Shown: positions 38,444 to 47,684, counted from the stretch's first letter. The stretch is DNA of 64,000 nucleotides from Amycolatopsis bullii (GCF_014654205.1 NZ_BNAW01000009.1:1-64000), one strand, 5' to 3'. Notes: generated by a model from the sequence alone, not told the origin. Numbers and translations are program-made.

Positions 38444-39715
38444 ATGACATCTTCACAACCAGTCCGCAAGCTCGTCCCTGCAACCGCCCAGAGCGCTGCC
38501 GGCGAACTTCCGTTCGTGCTGCAGTCGATCCGGGCCGACCCGAACACGTTGCAGCGCATGAAGGACGAGCAGGTCATCGACTTGATCCGCGATACGGACG
38601 CGGAGATCTCGAAGCTGCAAGCACTGCAGCTGAGAGCGATCGCGGACCTGAGCGTGCGGCGGAGACAGGCGCCCAGCGCGTCCTCGGAAGTGGCGTTGGC
38701 CTTGTCCACAACGGAACATCGCGCCAGTGCCATCGTTTCCGCGGCCAAAGCGCTGATCGCCCGCCTGCCCCGCATGCTGAATCTCATGGATGACGGCCAG
38801 CTCGACCTTTATCGCGCCATGAAAGTCACCGACGCGACGGCATGGCTGTCGGGAGAACACGTCCGTGTCGTCGACGCAACGCTCGAGGGTCGGATTCCGG
38901 GGAAGAACGCCACCCAGGTCCGCCGGGCCGCGGCCTACGCCGCCGCGCAGGCCGATCCCGAAGGCGCAGCGCTCCGCACCGAACGAAAGCTGGTCGAGCG
39001 GCGGGTCACCCTCCACCACCAGGACGCCGGCGTGACCCACCTGTCGGTCAACAACGCACCGACCGAAAAGGCAACCGCGGCCTATGCCCGCGTCGACCAG
39101 ACCGCCCGTGCGCTGAAGACGCCGGACGAACCGCGAACGCTGGATCAGCTCCGAGCGGACGTGGCCATCGATCTGCTCCTCAGCGGCAACGGCGGCCCGA
39201 GCGAACGCACCGAGGTCTTCCTGCACATCGATCTGGCCACCTATCTCGGCCTCAATCAGACGCCGGCAGCGTTGTCCGGTCGCGGGCCCATCGCGGCTGC
39301 GCTCGCTCGCCACATCGTCGGCGGCTCCGGTACGACGCTGCGCCGGGTTCTCACCGACCCGCGAACCGGCCACGCGGTCGAACTGTCGCCGACGCGCTAC
39401 GCGCTCGATCAGGACGAGTTCATCCGGGTTCGCGACCAGGAATGCCGACAGCCAGGATGCACGCGCCCCGCACAGAGATGCGGGATCAAAGCGACTCGCA
39501 CGAAGGGCGAGCCGGAAGGCGTTGCAGACCAGGCAGTCACCTTGTGCTCGCGGCACGGCAAGCTGGCGGGACAGCCTGGCTGGGACTACGAAGTCACGCC
39601 GGAAGGCACCGTCAATGTCGCGACACCGTCAGGACAGGTCCATTCGACGACCCCACCGTCGATGCACCCCGCCCGCCGTCGGACGAACCGGCTCCGTAAG
39701 AAGCACCGGAGGTGA
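38444..39715 (+). CDS. DUF222 protein with degenerate HNH motif
   Basis: A 423-residue member of the abundant actinobacterial DUF222/HNH family. The DUF222 helical part is clear (DLIRDTDAEISKLQALQLRAIADL, IPGKNATQVRRAAAYAAAQADPEGA, LDQLRADVAIDLLL). The C-terminal nuclease site normally reads CxxxGCxxPAxxCDIDH...CRxHHxxK. Here it is CRQPGCTRPAQRCGIKATR...CSRHGKLAGQPGW: the zinc-binding cysteines remain, but the catalytic Asp-x-Asp-His is lost and the second histidine pair is broken. The nuclease is probably dead. Start 38444 (MTSSQPVRK) was preferred to 38408, which falls right behind the terminator. Confidence 0.82.
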   Translation: MTSSQPVRKLVPATAQSAAGELPFVLQSIRADPNTLQRMKDEQVIDLIRDTDAEISKLQALQLRAIADLSVRRRQAPSASSEVALALSTTEHRASAIVSAAKALIARLPRMLNLMDDGQLDLYRAMKVTDATAWLSGEHVRVVDATLEGRIPGKNATQVRRAAAYAAAQADPEGAALRTERKLVERRVTLHHQDAGVTHLSVNNAPTEKATAAYARVDQTARALKTPDEPRTLDQLRADVAIDLLLSGNGGPSERTEVFLHIDLATYLGLNQTPAALSGRGPIAAALARHIVGGSGTTLRRVLTDPRTGHAVELSPTRYALDQDEFIRVRDQECRQPGCTRPAQRCGIKATRTKGEPEGVADQAVTLCSRHGKLAGQPGWDYEVTPEGTVNVATPSGQVHSTTPPSMHPARRRTNRLRKKHRR

Positions 39716-39722
39716 CCGACGA

Positions 39723-40814
39723 TCAGCGGGTTCCTGAGATCTTCGCGCTGCCGAGCACGACGTCCCCACCTTCGGGGTCAGGGCGGTAGAGAACGACGAC
39801 CTGCCCTGGAGCGACTCCACGCAGCGGCTCGCGCAAGTGCACCGTCATGGTGTCGTTGTCCACGTCGGCGACCGCGTCCACGATCCCTCCGTGGGCCCTG
39901 ACCTGGACCACGCACTCGGTGGGTTCGCTCAGCGGCCGCCCGCTGGGCCAGATCGCCCGGTCAGCCTCGATCACCTTGACGCCAAGTCCGGCCGCGGAGC
40001 CCACCTTGACGGAGCCCGACACCGGTTCGAGTGACAGAACGTACCGAGGACGGCCATCCGGTGCCGGTGCATCGATTCCCAGCCCCTTGCGCTGGCCGAC
40101 GGTGAACCCGTGCACCCCGGTGTGCCGGCCGAGGACCGCACCCGTTTCCGCGTCCACGAGCTCACCGGGACGCTGCCCCAGCCGGTTCTCCAGGAACTTC
40201 TTGGTATCGCCGTCCGGGATGAAGCAGATGTCGTGGCTGTCCGGCTTGTTGGCGACGGACAGGCCTCGCCGCTCCGCCTCGGCTCGCACGTCGGTCTTCC
40301 AGGAGTCTCCCAGGGGGAACATGGCGTGGCTGAGCTGCTCCGGTGTCAACGACGCGAGGACGTACGATTGGTCCTTGCCGCTGTCCGCGCTACGACGCAA
40401 CTCGGGCACGCCGTCCACCACGGAGAGGCGCGCGTAGTGGCCTGTCGCGACCGCATCGAATCCAAGCGCCATCGCCTTCTCAAGAAGGGCTTCGAACTTG
40501 ATCTTCTCGTTGCAGGTGACACACGGATTCGGAGTGCGCCCGGCAGCGTATTCGCCGACGAAGGTCTCAACGACCTCTTCGGTGAAGCGCTCGGCGAAGT
40601 CCCAGATGTAGAACGGGATCCCGAGGATGTCAGCAGCCCGTCGGGCGTCGTGCGAGTCCTCGATCGTGCAACACCCGCGCGAGCCGGTCCGCAGCGTTCC
40701 CGGTTTGGCCGACAGGGCCAGGTGCACACCGACGACGTCGTGCCCGGCGTCGACCGCGCGCGCCGCGGCGACCGCCGAGTCCACTCCTCCGCTCATCGCG
40801 GCCAAAACCCGCAT
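39723..40814 (-). CDS. mnmA: tRNA-specific 2-thiouridylase
   Basis: MnmA adenylates and thiolates U34 of tRNAs for Glu, Gln and Lys using a persulfide relay that starts at a cysteine desulfurase. The 363-residue protein has the PP-loop SGGVDS (8-13), the catalytic pair Cys98 (NPCVTCN) and Cys197 (HDICFIPDG), and the C-terminal beta-barrel with [16 protein letters not shown]. It follows the desulfurase gene by only 3 bases, so the sulfur donor and acceptor are made together. It converges with the DUF222 gene 7 bases away. Confidence 0.97.
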   Translation of the reverse strand: MRVLAAMSGGVDSAVAAARAVDAGHDVVGVHLALSAKPGTLRTGSRGCCTIEDSHDARRAADILGIPFYIWDFAERFTEEVVETFVGEYAAGRTPNPCVTCNEKIKFEALLEKAMALGFDAVATGHYARLSVVDGVPELRRSADSGKDQSYVLASLTPEQLSHAMFPLGDSWKTDVRAEAERRGLSVANKPDSHDICFIPDGDTKKFLENRLGQRPGELVDAETGAVLGRHTGVHGFTVGQRKGLGIDAPAPDGRPRYVLSLEPVSGSVKVGSAAGLGVKVIEADRAIWPSGRPLSEPTECVVQVRAHGGIVDAVADVDNDTMTVHLREPLRGVAPGQVVVLYRPDPEGGDVVLGSAKISGTR

Positions 40815-40817
40815 GCC

Positions 40818-42014
40818 TTACACCTCTTGCTTCTGGGTCTGCTTGCGCATTCCGGCGAGGCCGGCCTGCCGGGCGCGCATGACGACACCACCGATCTCCG
40901 CAGCCACCGCCTCGATGTCCGCGGCGGTCGATGTGTGTCCAAGGGAGAAACGGAGGGAACCACGAGCCGCCGCCGGGTCGGCACCCATGGCGAGCAGCAC
41001 ATGGCTCGGCTGGGCGACGCCTGCAGTGCAGGCAGACCCCGTCGAGCATTCGATGCCCTTGGCGTCGAGCAGCATCAACAGGCTGTCGCCGGCGCATCCG
41101 GGAAAGGTGAAGTGGGCGTGGCTGGGCAGCCTCTCGCCCTCTCCACCGTTGAGAACGGCGTCCGGCACCTCGCGCTGGACGGCCTCGACGAGGCCGTCCC
41201 GGAGTTCCTCGACGCGCTTCGCGTAGTCGGCTCGGGTCGCGACGCTCAGTCGGACGGCAGCCGCGAACCCCACGATTGCCGGGACGTCCAGGGTGCCGGA
41301 GCGGATGTTGCGCTCCTGGCCTCCGCCGTGAAGCAGAGGCGCACACGGTACGTCCCGCCCGAGCAGAAGCGCTCCCACACCGAACGGGCCGCCGAGCTTG
41401 TGTCCGGTCAGGGTGAGCGCAGCAGCGCCACTGGCCGCGAAATCGACCGGGACGGCCCCGACGGCCTGAACCGCGTCCGTGTGGAATGGGATGTCGAACT
41501 CGGCGCACACCGCCGCCAGCTCGGCGATCGGATTGATTGTGCCGACCTCGTTGTTCGCCCACATCACGGTGGCCAACGCGACAGATTCGGGATCCGCTGC
41601 GATGGCTGCGCGGAGGACGTCAGGCGACACCCGTCCCTGACTGTCCACGTCGAGCCACGTGACCTCGGCACCGCTGTGAGCTTCGAGCCATTCGACGGTA
41701 TCGAGCACTGCGTGGTGCTCCGCGGCACCGCACAGGATGCGACGACGCTGTTCCTGCTCGCCGCGGCGGGCCCAGTAGATGCCCTTGATCGCGAGGTTGT
41801 CGCTCTCGGTACCCCCGCCGGTGAAGAGCACCTCGGAGGGACGGGCGCCCAGCGCCTCGGCGATGGTTTCGCGGGCTTCCTCGACCATCCGGCGAGCCCG
41901 GCGACCCGAAGAGTGCAGCGCCGAGGCGTTGCCCACGGTGGACAGCGCCTCGGTCATTGCCGCTATGGCTTCGGGCAACATCGGAGTGGTCGCCGCGTGG
42001 TCGAGATAGGTCAT
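40818..42014 (-). CDS. iscS: Cysteine desulfurase (IscS/NifS type)
   Basis: A PLP enzyme that removes sulfur from cysteine as a persulfide for tRNA thiolation and Fe-S cluster assembly. The 398-residue protein shows the PLP lysine Lys206 ([11 protein letters not shown]), His near 100-101 (AAEHHAVL) and the persulfide-forming Cys329 in the mobile loop [10 protein letters not shown]. Its length and the short active loop are group I (IscS-like). No iscU or iscR is adjacent; its partner here is mnmA, as in M. tuberculosis Rv3025c-Rv3024c. Confidence 0.94.
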   Translation of the reverse strand: MTYLDHAATTPMLPEAIAAMTEALSTVGNASALHSSGRRARRMVEEARETIAEALGARPSEVLFTGGGTESDNLAIKGIYWARRGEQEQRRRILCGAAEHHAVLDTVEWLEAHSGAEVTWLDVDSQGRVSPDVLRAAIAADPESVALATVMWANNEVGTINPIAELAAVCAEFDIPFHTDAVQAVGAVPVDFAASGAAALTLTGHKLGGPFGVGALLLGRDVPCAPLLHGGGQERNIRSGTLDVPAIVGFAAAVRLSVATRADYAKRVEELRDGLVEAVQREVPDAVLNGGEGERLPSHAHFTFPGCAGDSLLMLLDAKGIECSTGSACTAGVAQPSHVLLAMGADPAAARGSLRFSLGHTSTAADIEAVAAEIGGVVMRARQAGLAGMRKQTQKQEV

Positions 42015-42043
42015 CGCTGTTCCAGGGTAGTCCGCTCCAGCGC

Positions 42044-42082
42044 GTGACGAAGCCCACCCTGGCTCTCGAAGTGGGCTGTCAC
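42044..42082 (-). terminator. Hairpin at the end of the MFS gene
   Basis: AGCCCAC (42051-42057) pairs with GTGGGCT (42071-42077), extended by GTGAC (42044-42048) and GTCAC (42078-42082). It straddles the MFS stop codon. There is no T-run, so confidence is moderate. Confidence 0.5.
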
Positions 42083-43446
42083 ACCTTTGACGGCCACCGC
42101 CCGGTCAGCCGGACGCCCACCATCGCGAGAGCCACCAGGGTCACCGTGAGCAGGGCCATCGCCGGTGACGGGTCGACAACCGAGCCGACCGCGCCGAGCA
42201 GGACCCCACCCAGGCCGATGAGCAGCGCGGATCCGACCCAGTCCGCGAGCTGCATCGCCGAGGTGTTGAATCCGCGCTCACCCTCGGGCGAGTAGCGGAG
42301 CAGGAGGACGGAGATCGCGGGCATCGCAATCCCCATGCCTGCGCCGCCGACCGCGCAGGCCACGAATGCGATCCAGCCGGGGAACCACGGCTGCGAGACC
42401 AGGCCGAAGCCGACCAGGCCGGCCGCGACCAGCCAGAACCCCGTGCGCAGCGACGCCTCCCTCGACCACTCGAGGTACCGGCCTTGCGCTGCCGACGCCG
42501 CGGACCAGCCCCACGCCGTGATCGTCAGCGGCAGGCCGGCCAGGGCGGGGTTGTAGCCGTGGACCGCACCCATCGTCAGCGGCAGGTATGCCTCCATCCC
42601 CGCATACGCCCCGGCGATCAGGGCTCGGGAGGCGACAACCGTCGGCAGGCCAGGGCGGGAAGTCAACGTCCCTGACGGCAGCAGCGTCCGGAGGGCGTAG
42701 GCCAGTGCGATCAGGCCGACCGTGCCGTAGCCGAGCGCGATCCACGACTGGTGCTGGGCCGCCCATGTCAACGCCGCGACACCGAGCGCGGCGATAATCG
42801 CCTGCGGCACGCTCGCCCGTCGGCCGCCGGTGGCGGGTTCGTGCGCGGGCAAGCGCCGGACGACCACGACCAGCATGAGCACCCCGACGACCACCAGCGG
42901 AACCAAGCCGAGGAAGACCCAGCGCCAGCCGATGCTGACCGTCACGACCCCTGCCACCGAAGGCCCGATGACCGCAGGCAGGACCCAGGCGGCTGCGTTT
43001 GCGGCGTAGATGACCGGACGTTCGTGGTCGGTGAAGGTCAGCGCGATCAGGAGCGAAACCGAGACGAGGAGCAACCCCGAGCCGAAGCCCTGCAGCGCAC
43101 GGCCCAGGAGGAGCATCGGCATTCCGCTCGCTTTCCCCGCGACGACCAGGCCGACCGCAAACAGCACGGGTCCCGCCAGCAGCGCCGGCGCTGGGCCGCG
43201 GCGGTCGCCGATCCGGCCCGAAAGCACCGTCGCTACCACGCTGGAGACCAGGAAGATCGTGAAAGGCCACGAATAGAGCGACGCACCGTGGAGGTCGGCG
43301 ACCAGGGTCGGCATCGCCGTCGCCACGCCCATGCTCTCGAACGCGACCAATGTGACCACGAGCAGCAGCGCGATCGTGGTCAGGCGGTGTTCCGCGGTCC
43401 AGAGCACACTTCGGCGGCGGGGTGCGGAGTCGATCGTCGAGGCCAT
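42079..43446 (-). CDS. MFS drug-exporter-like transporter
   Basis: A 455-residue integral membrane protein with 12-14 predicted helices. Sequence landmarks of the DHA (drug:H+ antiporter) branch are present: [13 protein letters not shown] in the loop between helices 2 and 3 (motif A) and [23 protein letters not shown] in helix 4. ATG 43446 lies 8 bases beyond the proposed -10 of a MerR-type promoter. It would export a hydrophobic toxicant; the compound is unknown. Confidence 0.88.
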   Translation of the reverse strand: MASTIDSAPRRRSVLWTAEHRLTTIALLLVVTLVAFESMGVATAMPTLVADLHGASLYSWPFTIFLVSSVVATVLSGRIGDRRGPAPALLAGPVLFAVGLVVAGKASGMPMLLLGRALQGFGSGLLLVSVSLLIALTFTDHERPVIYAANAAAWVLPAVIGPSVAGVVTVSIGWRWVFLGLVPLVVVGVLMLVVVVRRLPAHEPATGGRRASVPQAIIAALGVAALTWAAQHQSWIALGYGTVGLIALAYALRTLLPSGTLTSRPGLPTVVASRALIAGAYAGMEAYLPLTMGAVHGYNPALAGLPLTITAWGWSAASAAQGRYLEWSREASLRTGFWLVAAGLVGFGLVSQPWFPGWIAFVACAVGGAGMGIAMPAISVLLLRYSPEGERGFNTSAMQLADWVGSALLIGLGGVLLGAVGSVVDPSPAMALLTVTLVALAMVGVRLTGRWPSKV

Positions 43447-43453
43447 GATCAGC

Positions 43454-43484
43454 AGCGTGCAACCTCCAGCCCGCTGGAGGTCAA
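43454..43484 (-). promoter_or_regulatory. MerR-type promoter with 19-bp spacer
   Basis: On the minus strand TTGACC (43484-43479) and CACGCT (43459-43454) are 19 bases apart, too far for normal sigma-70 contact. The spacer region contains ACCTCCAG-CCCG-CTGGAGGT-like arms (43462-43470 with 43473-43481), exactly the overlong, operator-filled layout twisted into shape by MerR-family activators. The MFS start follows within 8 bases. No MerR gene is in the window. Confidence 0.7.
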
Positions 43485-43490
43485 GGTGGT

Positions 43491-44774
43491 TCAGGCGGAG
43501 CGGTGCGCCACCGGTTCCAGCGGCAGGTCGCGGGCCAGTGCCGCCGCCTCGCCGCGGGAACTCACGTCCAGCTTGTCGAGGATGTTGCGGACGTGGAACT
43601 TCACCGTGTGCTCGCTGAGCTGCAGTTGCTCGGCGATCTGCCGGTTGCGCAGGCCTTGGGAGATGCCCGACAGAACCTCCAGTTCGCGCGGATTGAGCCC
43701 GTCGAGCGGACGCAGCTCCGGCGGCTCTGTGACACCGAGCGGGAGGACCGCGGTGACCGTTGTGCCCCAGTCCGGCACGGCGTCGACCTCCCAGTGGCCG
43801 CCGAGGGCCGTCAGGCGCTCGGTCAGGCCTCGGGGCGGGACCGCGTCGGCGACTTCGGGGCAATCGTCGCGGACGGTGATCCGCAGCACCGATCCGTCCA
43901 CGCGCCAGGACGCCCTCAAGCGCGTGGTCGCGGGCCGGTCCAACGCTGCGAGCACCAGGCCGCGGGTCAGCGTCCGTGCCGTGTGGGCGATGTCCTGCGG
44001 GAGGGACGCGTCGCCGACCGGGTCGACGAGGTCGACGTCGACTTCCGTGTGCCGGACCAGGTCGGCCAGCTGGGCCTTGAGGACGGCGAATGCCGCGTCC
44101 GACGGCTCCGCGGACAGAACTTGGTCACGGTCGCCGACGCCTTTGAGCTCGAGCAGCGCGTCGGCGGCGAGGTCGACCGCGGTGCGGCGGGCGACGGCGT
44201 CGGAGAGCCGGCCGGAACGGAGCACCGACAGGAGGGTGACCAGGGTGGCCGCGTGCGTCTGGCCGAGGTCGGTGATCACCTGGGCGCGAGCGGAGGCCGC
44301 GGCGAGGCTGCTGGCCAGGACGTCCGGGCCCGGGTCCGTCGCCCGCTGGCCTGCGTCGGTGCTGACGATGTGCCACAGCTGAGCCGCCAGCTCCAGTTCT
44401 GCCGACGGCGGCTCCGCGGCTTCCAGCACCACGGCGATCATCGCGCCGTGGCCGACCGCGGGTGTCGAAGTGAGCAGGATCAGGCGACGCTCGACGCCTC
44501 CGAGGATGCCGTCGGTCACCAGGGCTTTGTCCGGCTCGCTGCGGTCGACCAGCCGCTGTAGCTCGACGCTCGTTACTGCCTGCGTGATCGCTTCGTCGCC
44601 GATGGCCTTGAACGGGCTGCGGGGGCAGTCGCCCGTCTGCATCGCGGCCGCGCGGTGCGGGATCAGCTTGCCCAGCTCCGCGGTGAACCGGCTGAGCAGC
44701 TGGGGCCGGGGTGCTGACAGGAGCCGTTCGACGACGCCCAGCACGTGCCGCGGATCCGACCAGGAAACGTCCAT
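43491..44774 (-). CDS. LuxR-type regulator with histidine-kinase-like core
   Basis: A 427-residue regulator. The C-terminus (about 363-420) is a LuxR/NarL helix-turn-helix: LNPRELEVLSGISQGLRNRQIAEQLQLSEHTVKFHVRNILDKLDV. The N-terminal 150 residues look GAF-like. The middle (about 230-350) resembles the ATP-binding end of NarX-type sensor kinases, with LRITVRDDCPEV and LTALGGHWEVDAVPDWGTTVTAVLPL, but lacks a phosphoacceptor-histidine box. It seems a one-component protein that fuses a kinase-like sensor to DNA binding. It lies 44 bases upstream of the MFS gene and divergent from the quinone reductase-like gene. Confidence 0.82.
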   Translation of the reverse strand: MDVSWSDPRHVLGVVERLLSAPRPQLLSRFTAELGKLIPHRAAAMQTGDCPRSPFKAIGDEAITQAVTSVELQRLVDRSEPDKALVTDGILGGVERRLILLTSTPAVGHGAMIAVVLEAAEPPSAELELAAQLWHIVSTDAGQRATDPGPDVLASSLAAASARAQVITDLGQTHAATLVTLLSVLRSGRLSDAVARRTAVDLAADALLELKGVGDRDQVLSAEPSDAAFAVLKAQLADLVRHTEVDVDLVDPVGDASLPQDIAHTARTLTRGLVLAALDRPATTRLRASWRVDGSVLRITVRDDCPEVADAVPPRGLTERLTALGGHWEVDAVPDWGTTVTAVLPLGVTEPPELRPLDGLNPRELEVLSGISQGLRNRQIAEQLQLSEHTVKFHVRNILDKLDVSSRGEAAALARDLPLEPVAHRSA

Positions 44775-44810
44775 GGTCTCCAAGGTAGGCGCGGCCGGGA
44801 TCCGGCGACC

Positions 44811-44843
44811 TGCTCGTCCGGCTAGTGAACACTGCTCGTCCGG
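44811..44843. promoter_or_regulatory. Direct repeats in the divergent region
   Basis: TGCTCGTCCGG occurs at 44811-44821 and again at 44833-44843, 22 bases apart (two helical turns). Tandem same-face sites like this suit a LuxR/NarL dimer. They lie between the LuxR gene and the quinone-reductase-like gene. Confidence 0.45.
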
Positions 44844-44928
44844 GCGGTTCGGCGGCTCCGCCGGGCGAGTTGACTTCCGAGGGAGGACATTCGAACCGAA
44901 GGTCACGAACCAAGGAGCGAGAACCACC

Positions 44929-45831
44929 ATGCGAGCGATCACCTTCTCCGCATACGGCGGACCGGAAGTCCTGCAACTGTCCGACGTCCCGACGCCGGAG
45001 CCGGGCCCGGGACAGGTGCGGCTGGCCGTGCGGGCCGCCGGGGTCAACCCGATCGACTGGAAGATCCGCAACGGCGCCATGCAGCAGAATTTCCAGGTCC
45101 CGTTCCCGCACATCCCGGGCCTCGAGGTCGCCGGGGTCGTCGACGCCGTCGGAGAGGGCGCGGACTTCGCCGTGGGCGACGAAGTGTTCGGCTGGTCGGA
45201 GACCGGAGCCTACGCCGAATACGCGCTCGCCAAGACGGTCGCGCCGAAGCCCGGGAGCCTTTCGTGGGCGGACGCCGCCGCGTTGCCGGTCGCCGGCGAG
45301 ACCGCGCTTCGCGTCCTCGGGCTGCTTGGGGTCCGCGAGGGCGAGACGCTGCTGCTCCACGGCGCCAGCGGCACGGTCGGGCGGTTCGCCGCGCAGGTCG
45401 CCGTCGCGCAGGGTGTGACCGTCATCGGGACCGGCGGCAGCCGGAGCCTCGACGACCTCAAGTCGCTGGGCGTCGTCCCTGTGCTCTACGGCGACGGCTG
45501 GGTGGAGCGGGTTCGTGAGGCGACGACCGGGCCGGTGGACGCCGTTTTCGACGCTGCCGGGCACGGCGTGCTGCCGGGGTCCGTGGAGCTGCGCGGCAGC
45601 AAGGACCGGATCATCACGATCGCCGATGCGGCCGCGTTCGAGCTGGGGATCCCGTTCTCCAGCGGGGGCGAGCAGACCCGTGAGGTCCTCACCGGGATCG
45701 CCGGCTGGGTGACCGATCGCGGGGTCGGCATCGCGCAGGGCAGGAGCTATCCGCTGGCCGAGGCGGCCGCGGCGCAGGTCGAGAGCGAGGGCGGGCACCC
45801 TGGCGGAAAACTGACGATCGCCGTCGGCTGA
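44929..45831 (+). CDS. NADPH:quinone reductase-like zinc-independent dehydrogenase
   Basis: A 300-residue medium-chain dehydrogenase/reductase of the quinone oxidoreductase (QOR/zeta-crystallin) branch: MRAITFSAYGGPEVLQLSDVP, AAGVNPIDWKIRNG, GLEVAGVVDAVGEGADFAVGDEVFG, and the NADPH motif LLHGASGTVGRFAAQVA. The structural and catalytic zinc residues of alcohol dehydrogenases are missing. ATG 44929 has AAGGAG about 10 bases ahead. It is divergent from the LuxR-type regulator, which may control it. Confidence 0.87.
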   Translation: MRAITFSAYGGPEVLQLSDVPTPEPGPGQVRLAVRAAGVNPIDWKIRNGAMQQNFQVPFPHIPGLEVAGVVDAVGEGADFAVGDEVFGWSETGAYAEYALAKTVAPKPGSLSWADAAALPVAGETALRVLGLLGVREGETLLLHGASGTVGRFAAQVAVAQGVTVIGTGGSRSLDDLKSLGVVPVLYGDGWVERVREATTGPVDAVFDAAGHGVLPGSVELRGSKDRIITIADAAAFELGIPFSSGGEQTREVLTGIAGWVTDRGVGIAQGRSYPLAEAAAAQVESEGGHPGGKLTIAVG

Positions 45832-45843
45832 ACGAAGCGGACC

Positions 45844-45877
45844 GGGACCGGCCGCCGGGTGATGGCGGCCGGGTCCC
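45844..45877. terminator. Hairpin after the quinone-reductase gene
   Basis: GGGACC-GGCCGCC (45844-45856) pairs, with one bulged base, with GGCGGCC-GGGTCCC (45864-45877). It begins 12 bases past the stop codon, in the gap between convergent genes. Confidence 0.7.
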
Positions 45878-45880
45878 CCA

Positions 45881-45920
45881 ATCCGGGCCTGCCGCCGGAT
45901 CGCGGCGACAGGGCCCGGAT
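45881..45920 (-). terminator. Hairpin after the plsC-like gene
   Basis: ATCCGGGC (45881-45888) pairs with GCCCGGAT (45913-45920), with CCGCCG/CGGCG inside. It ends on the first base of the stop codon of the acyltransferase, and faces the opposite hairpin at 45844-45877. Confidence 0.5.
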
Positions 45921-46804
45921 CACTTCGCGGGAGGCGAAGCCAGTGGGGCCGCCTGGCGGCGCGGGGTCCGGCGGCGCTGCTGGACCGGGATCTGCACCGT
46001 GCCCAGCGCGGAATGGACCGCGGACTCGGCGAGGTCGGCCAGTTCACGGCGGGTTTCGGCCCGGCCGGGGGCGATCTCCGGGCAGATGTAAATCTCGAGC
46101 ACCAGACCGCGCAGGGCCGCGACCCGGCGCAGGGAGGCGATCAGCGACTCCGGGCCGATGAACGCCGGGCGGCTGGTCTCGCGGCCGTCGGCGAGGCGGT
46201 ACCGCAGCGCGATCGGACGCACCGGGACACCGCCGTCGATGGCCGCCTGGAACGTCGCCGTGGTGAAGCGGCCCGAAGCCAGACCGCACCACGTCGTGCC
46301 CTCCGGCGTGACGCTCACCAACGAGCCCGTCCGGAGTGCGTCGGCCAGCGCCGCCATCGTGGCGGGCAGGGTCCTCAGCCGCTCGCGGTCGAGGAAGATG
46401 CTGCCGCCGCGGCGGACCAGGCCGCCGAGCACCGGCCAGCTCGCGATCTCCTTCTTGGCCAGCGCGCGCATCGGCCGCAGCGCGTTGATCGCGATGATGT
46501 CCAGCCACGAGATGTGGTTGTTGACCACCAGCGCGCCGCGGCCGGCGGGCGCGGTCAGGAAGTCGCCGCCGCCCCGGATGTCCAACCGGACGCCGAACGC
46601 GCGCAGCACGCCCAGGAACACGAGCCTGAGCAAGCGCTCACGGCCGGGGGCGACCAGCAGCAAGGGTGCGGACACCAGTGCCGCGAGGACCACCGAGATC
46701 GCCGCCGCGAAGCGCAGGACCCGGCGCGGGAGGCCGACCAGCGGGTCGTCGGCGGTGAGGCACTCGTCTCCGCACGGCGAGGACGGCATCCACGCGTGGC
46801 TCAT
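45920..46804 (-). CDS. 1-acyl-glycerol-3-phosphate-type O-acyltransferase
   Basis: A 294-residue membrane-associated acyltransferase of the PlsC family. The catalytic box NNHISWLD (His97, Asp102) and SVTPEGTTW (about 168, the EGT box) are present. A hydrophobic N-terminal helix at about 30-52 anchors it. It is coupled (ATGA overlap) to an OlsB-like GNAT gene. In many bacteria this pair makes ornithine lipids: OlsB forms the amide, OlsA (a PlsC type) adds the ester-linked chain. A role in phosphatidic acid synthesis is the alternative. Confidence 0.87.
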   Translation of the reverse strand: MSHAWMPSSPCGDECLTADDPLVGLPRRVLRFAAAISVVLAALVSAPLLLVAPGRERLLRLVFLGVLRAFGVRLDIRGGGDFLTAPAGRGALVVNNHISWLDIIAINALRPMRALAKKEIASWPVLGGLVRRGGSIFLDRERLRTLPATMAALADALRTGSLVSVTPEGTTWCGLASGRFTTATFQAAIDGGVPVRPIALRYRLADGRETSRPAFIGPESLIASLRRVAALRGLVLEIYICPEIAPGRAETRRELADLAESAVHSALGTVQIPVQQRRRTPRRQAAPLASPPAK

Positions 46805-47583
46805 CCCTGGCCCCCGAGGAAGAACTTCAGGTAGCGCTCGTCGACGTTCTGCAGGTCCAGCAGCACGAAGAAGTCCGCGACGCCGAAGTCGGCGTCGAGC
46901 GCTGGCGGCCCGCAGACCTTGGCGCCGAGACGGACGTAGCCCTTGATCAGCGGGGGCAGCGTGGGCCGCGCCGGGCGCTCGATGCCCGAGGCGTCCCACG
47001 GGATCAGCGGCGCGACGCGCGTAGCCTCGTCGGAGTAGTGCTTGGCGCGCAGGAGGTCCCACACGCCGGCGGCGAAGGAACCGTCGTCCACGAGCGGGAC
47101 GGACGCGCAGCCGGCCAGGTAGCGGTGGCCGGAAAGCAGCATGTAGCGGGCGATCCCGGCCCAGACCAGGCTCACGACGGCGCCGCTGCGGTGGTCCGGG
47201 TGCACGCACGACCGGCCGGTCTCGACCAGCGACGGGCGCAGGCCTCCGATCGCCGCCAGGTCGAATTCGCTGTCGGCGTAGAGCTTCCCGGCCTGGGCGG
47301 CGCGCTCCGGCGGCAGCATGCGGTAGCAGCCGACGATGTCGCCCGTGTTGTCGTCGCGGACCACGAGGTGGTCGCAGAACTCGTCGAACTCGTCGACGTC
47401 GAGACCGGGCCGCGGGGAGTGGAGCCGCGCACCCATTTCCTCGGCGAAAACCCGGTGCCGCAGTTTCTGCGCCGCGACCACTTCGTCGTTCGCGTGCGCG
47501 ACGAGAAGCGAGTACCGGGGGGCGTCGGCGGGGAGCTCGGCACCCGCCTGATCAGTGCTGACGAGGAGCTGTGACGTCGTCAT
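46801..47583 (-). CDS. OlsB-like acyl-ACP-dependent N-acyltransferase
   Basis: A 260-residue GNAT-fold acyltransferase related to L-ornithine N-alpha-acyltransferases and to autoinducer synthases. The family pattern is RHRVFAEEMGARLHSP...DEFDEFCDHLVVRD, GCYRMLPPE, LVETGRSCVHPDHRSGAVVSLVWAGIARYML and the C-terminal PPLIKGYVRLGAKVCGPPALDADFGVADFFVLLDL. ATG 47583 begins a hydrophilic tail; the open frame to 47646 is not needed. It overlaps the PlsC-like gene and corresponds to M. tuberculosis Rv3027c. Confidence 0.85.
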   Translation of the reverse strand: MTTSQLLVSTDQAGAELPADAPRYSLLVAHANDEVVAAQKLRHRVFAEEMGARLHSPRPGLDVDEFDEFCDHLVVRDDNTGDIVGCYRMLPPERAAQAGKLYADSEFDLAAIGGLRPSLVETGRSCVHPDHRSGAVVSLVWAGIARYMLLSGHRYLAGCASVPLVDDGSFAAGVWDLLRAKHYSDEATRVAPLIPWDASGIERPARPTLPPLIKGYVRLGAKVCGPPALDADFGVADFFVLLDLQNVDERYLKFFLGGQG

Positions 47584-47684
47584 GGTCAAGGTGTACCTGC
47601 GCGGAGGAAGCCGCGGAGAGTGCCATCCGATGACCGATAAATGCACGTTCAGTTAATGGGGGGTTCTCTGTCCCGAAAACGCAC

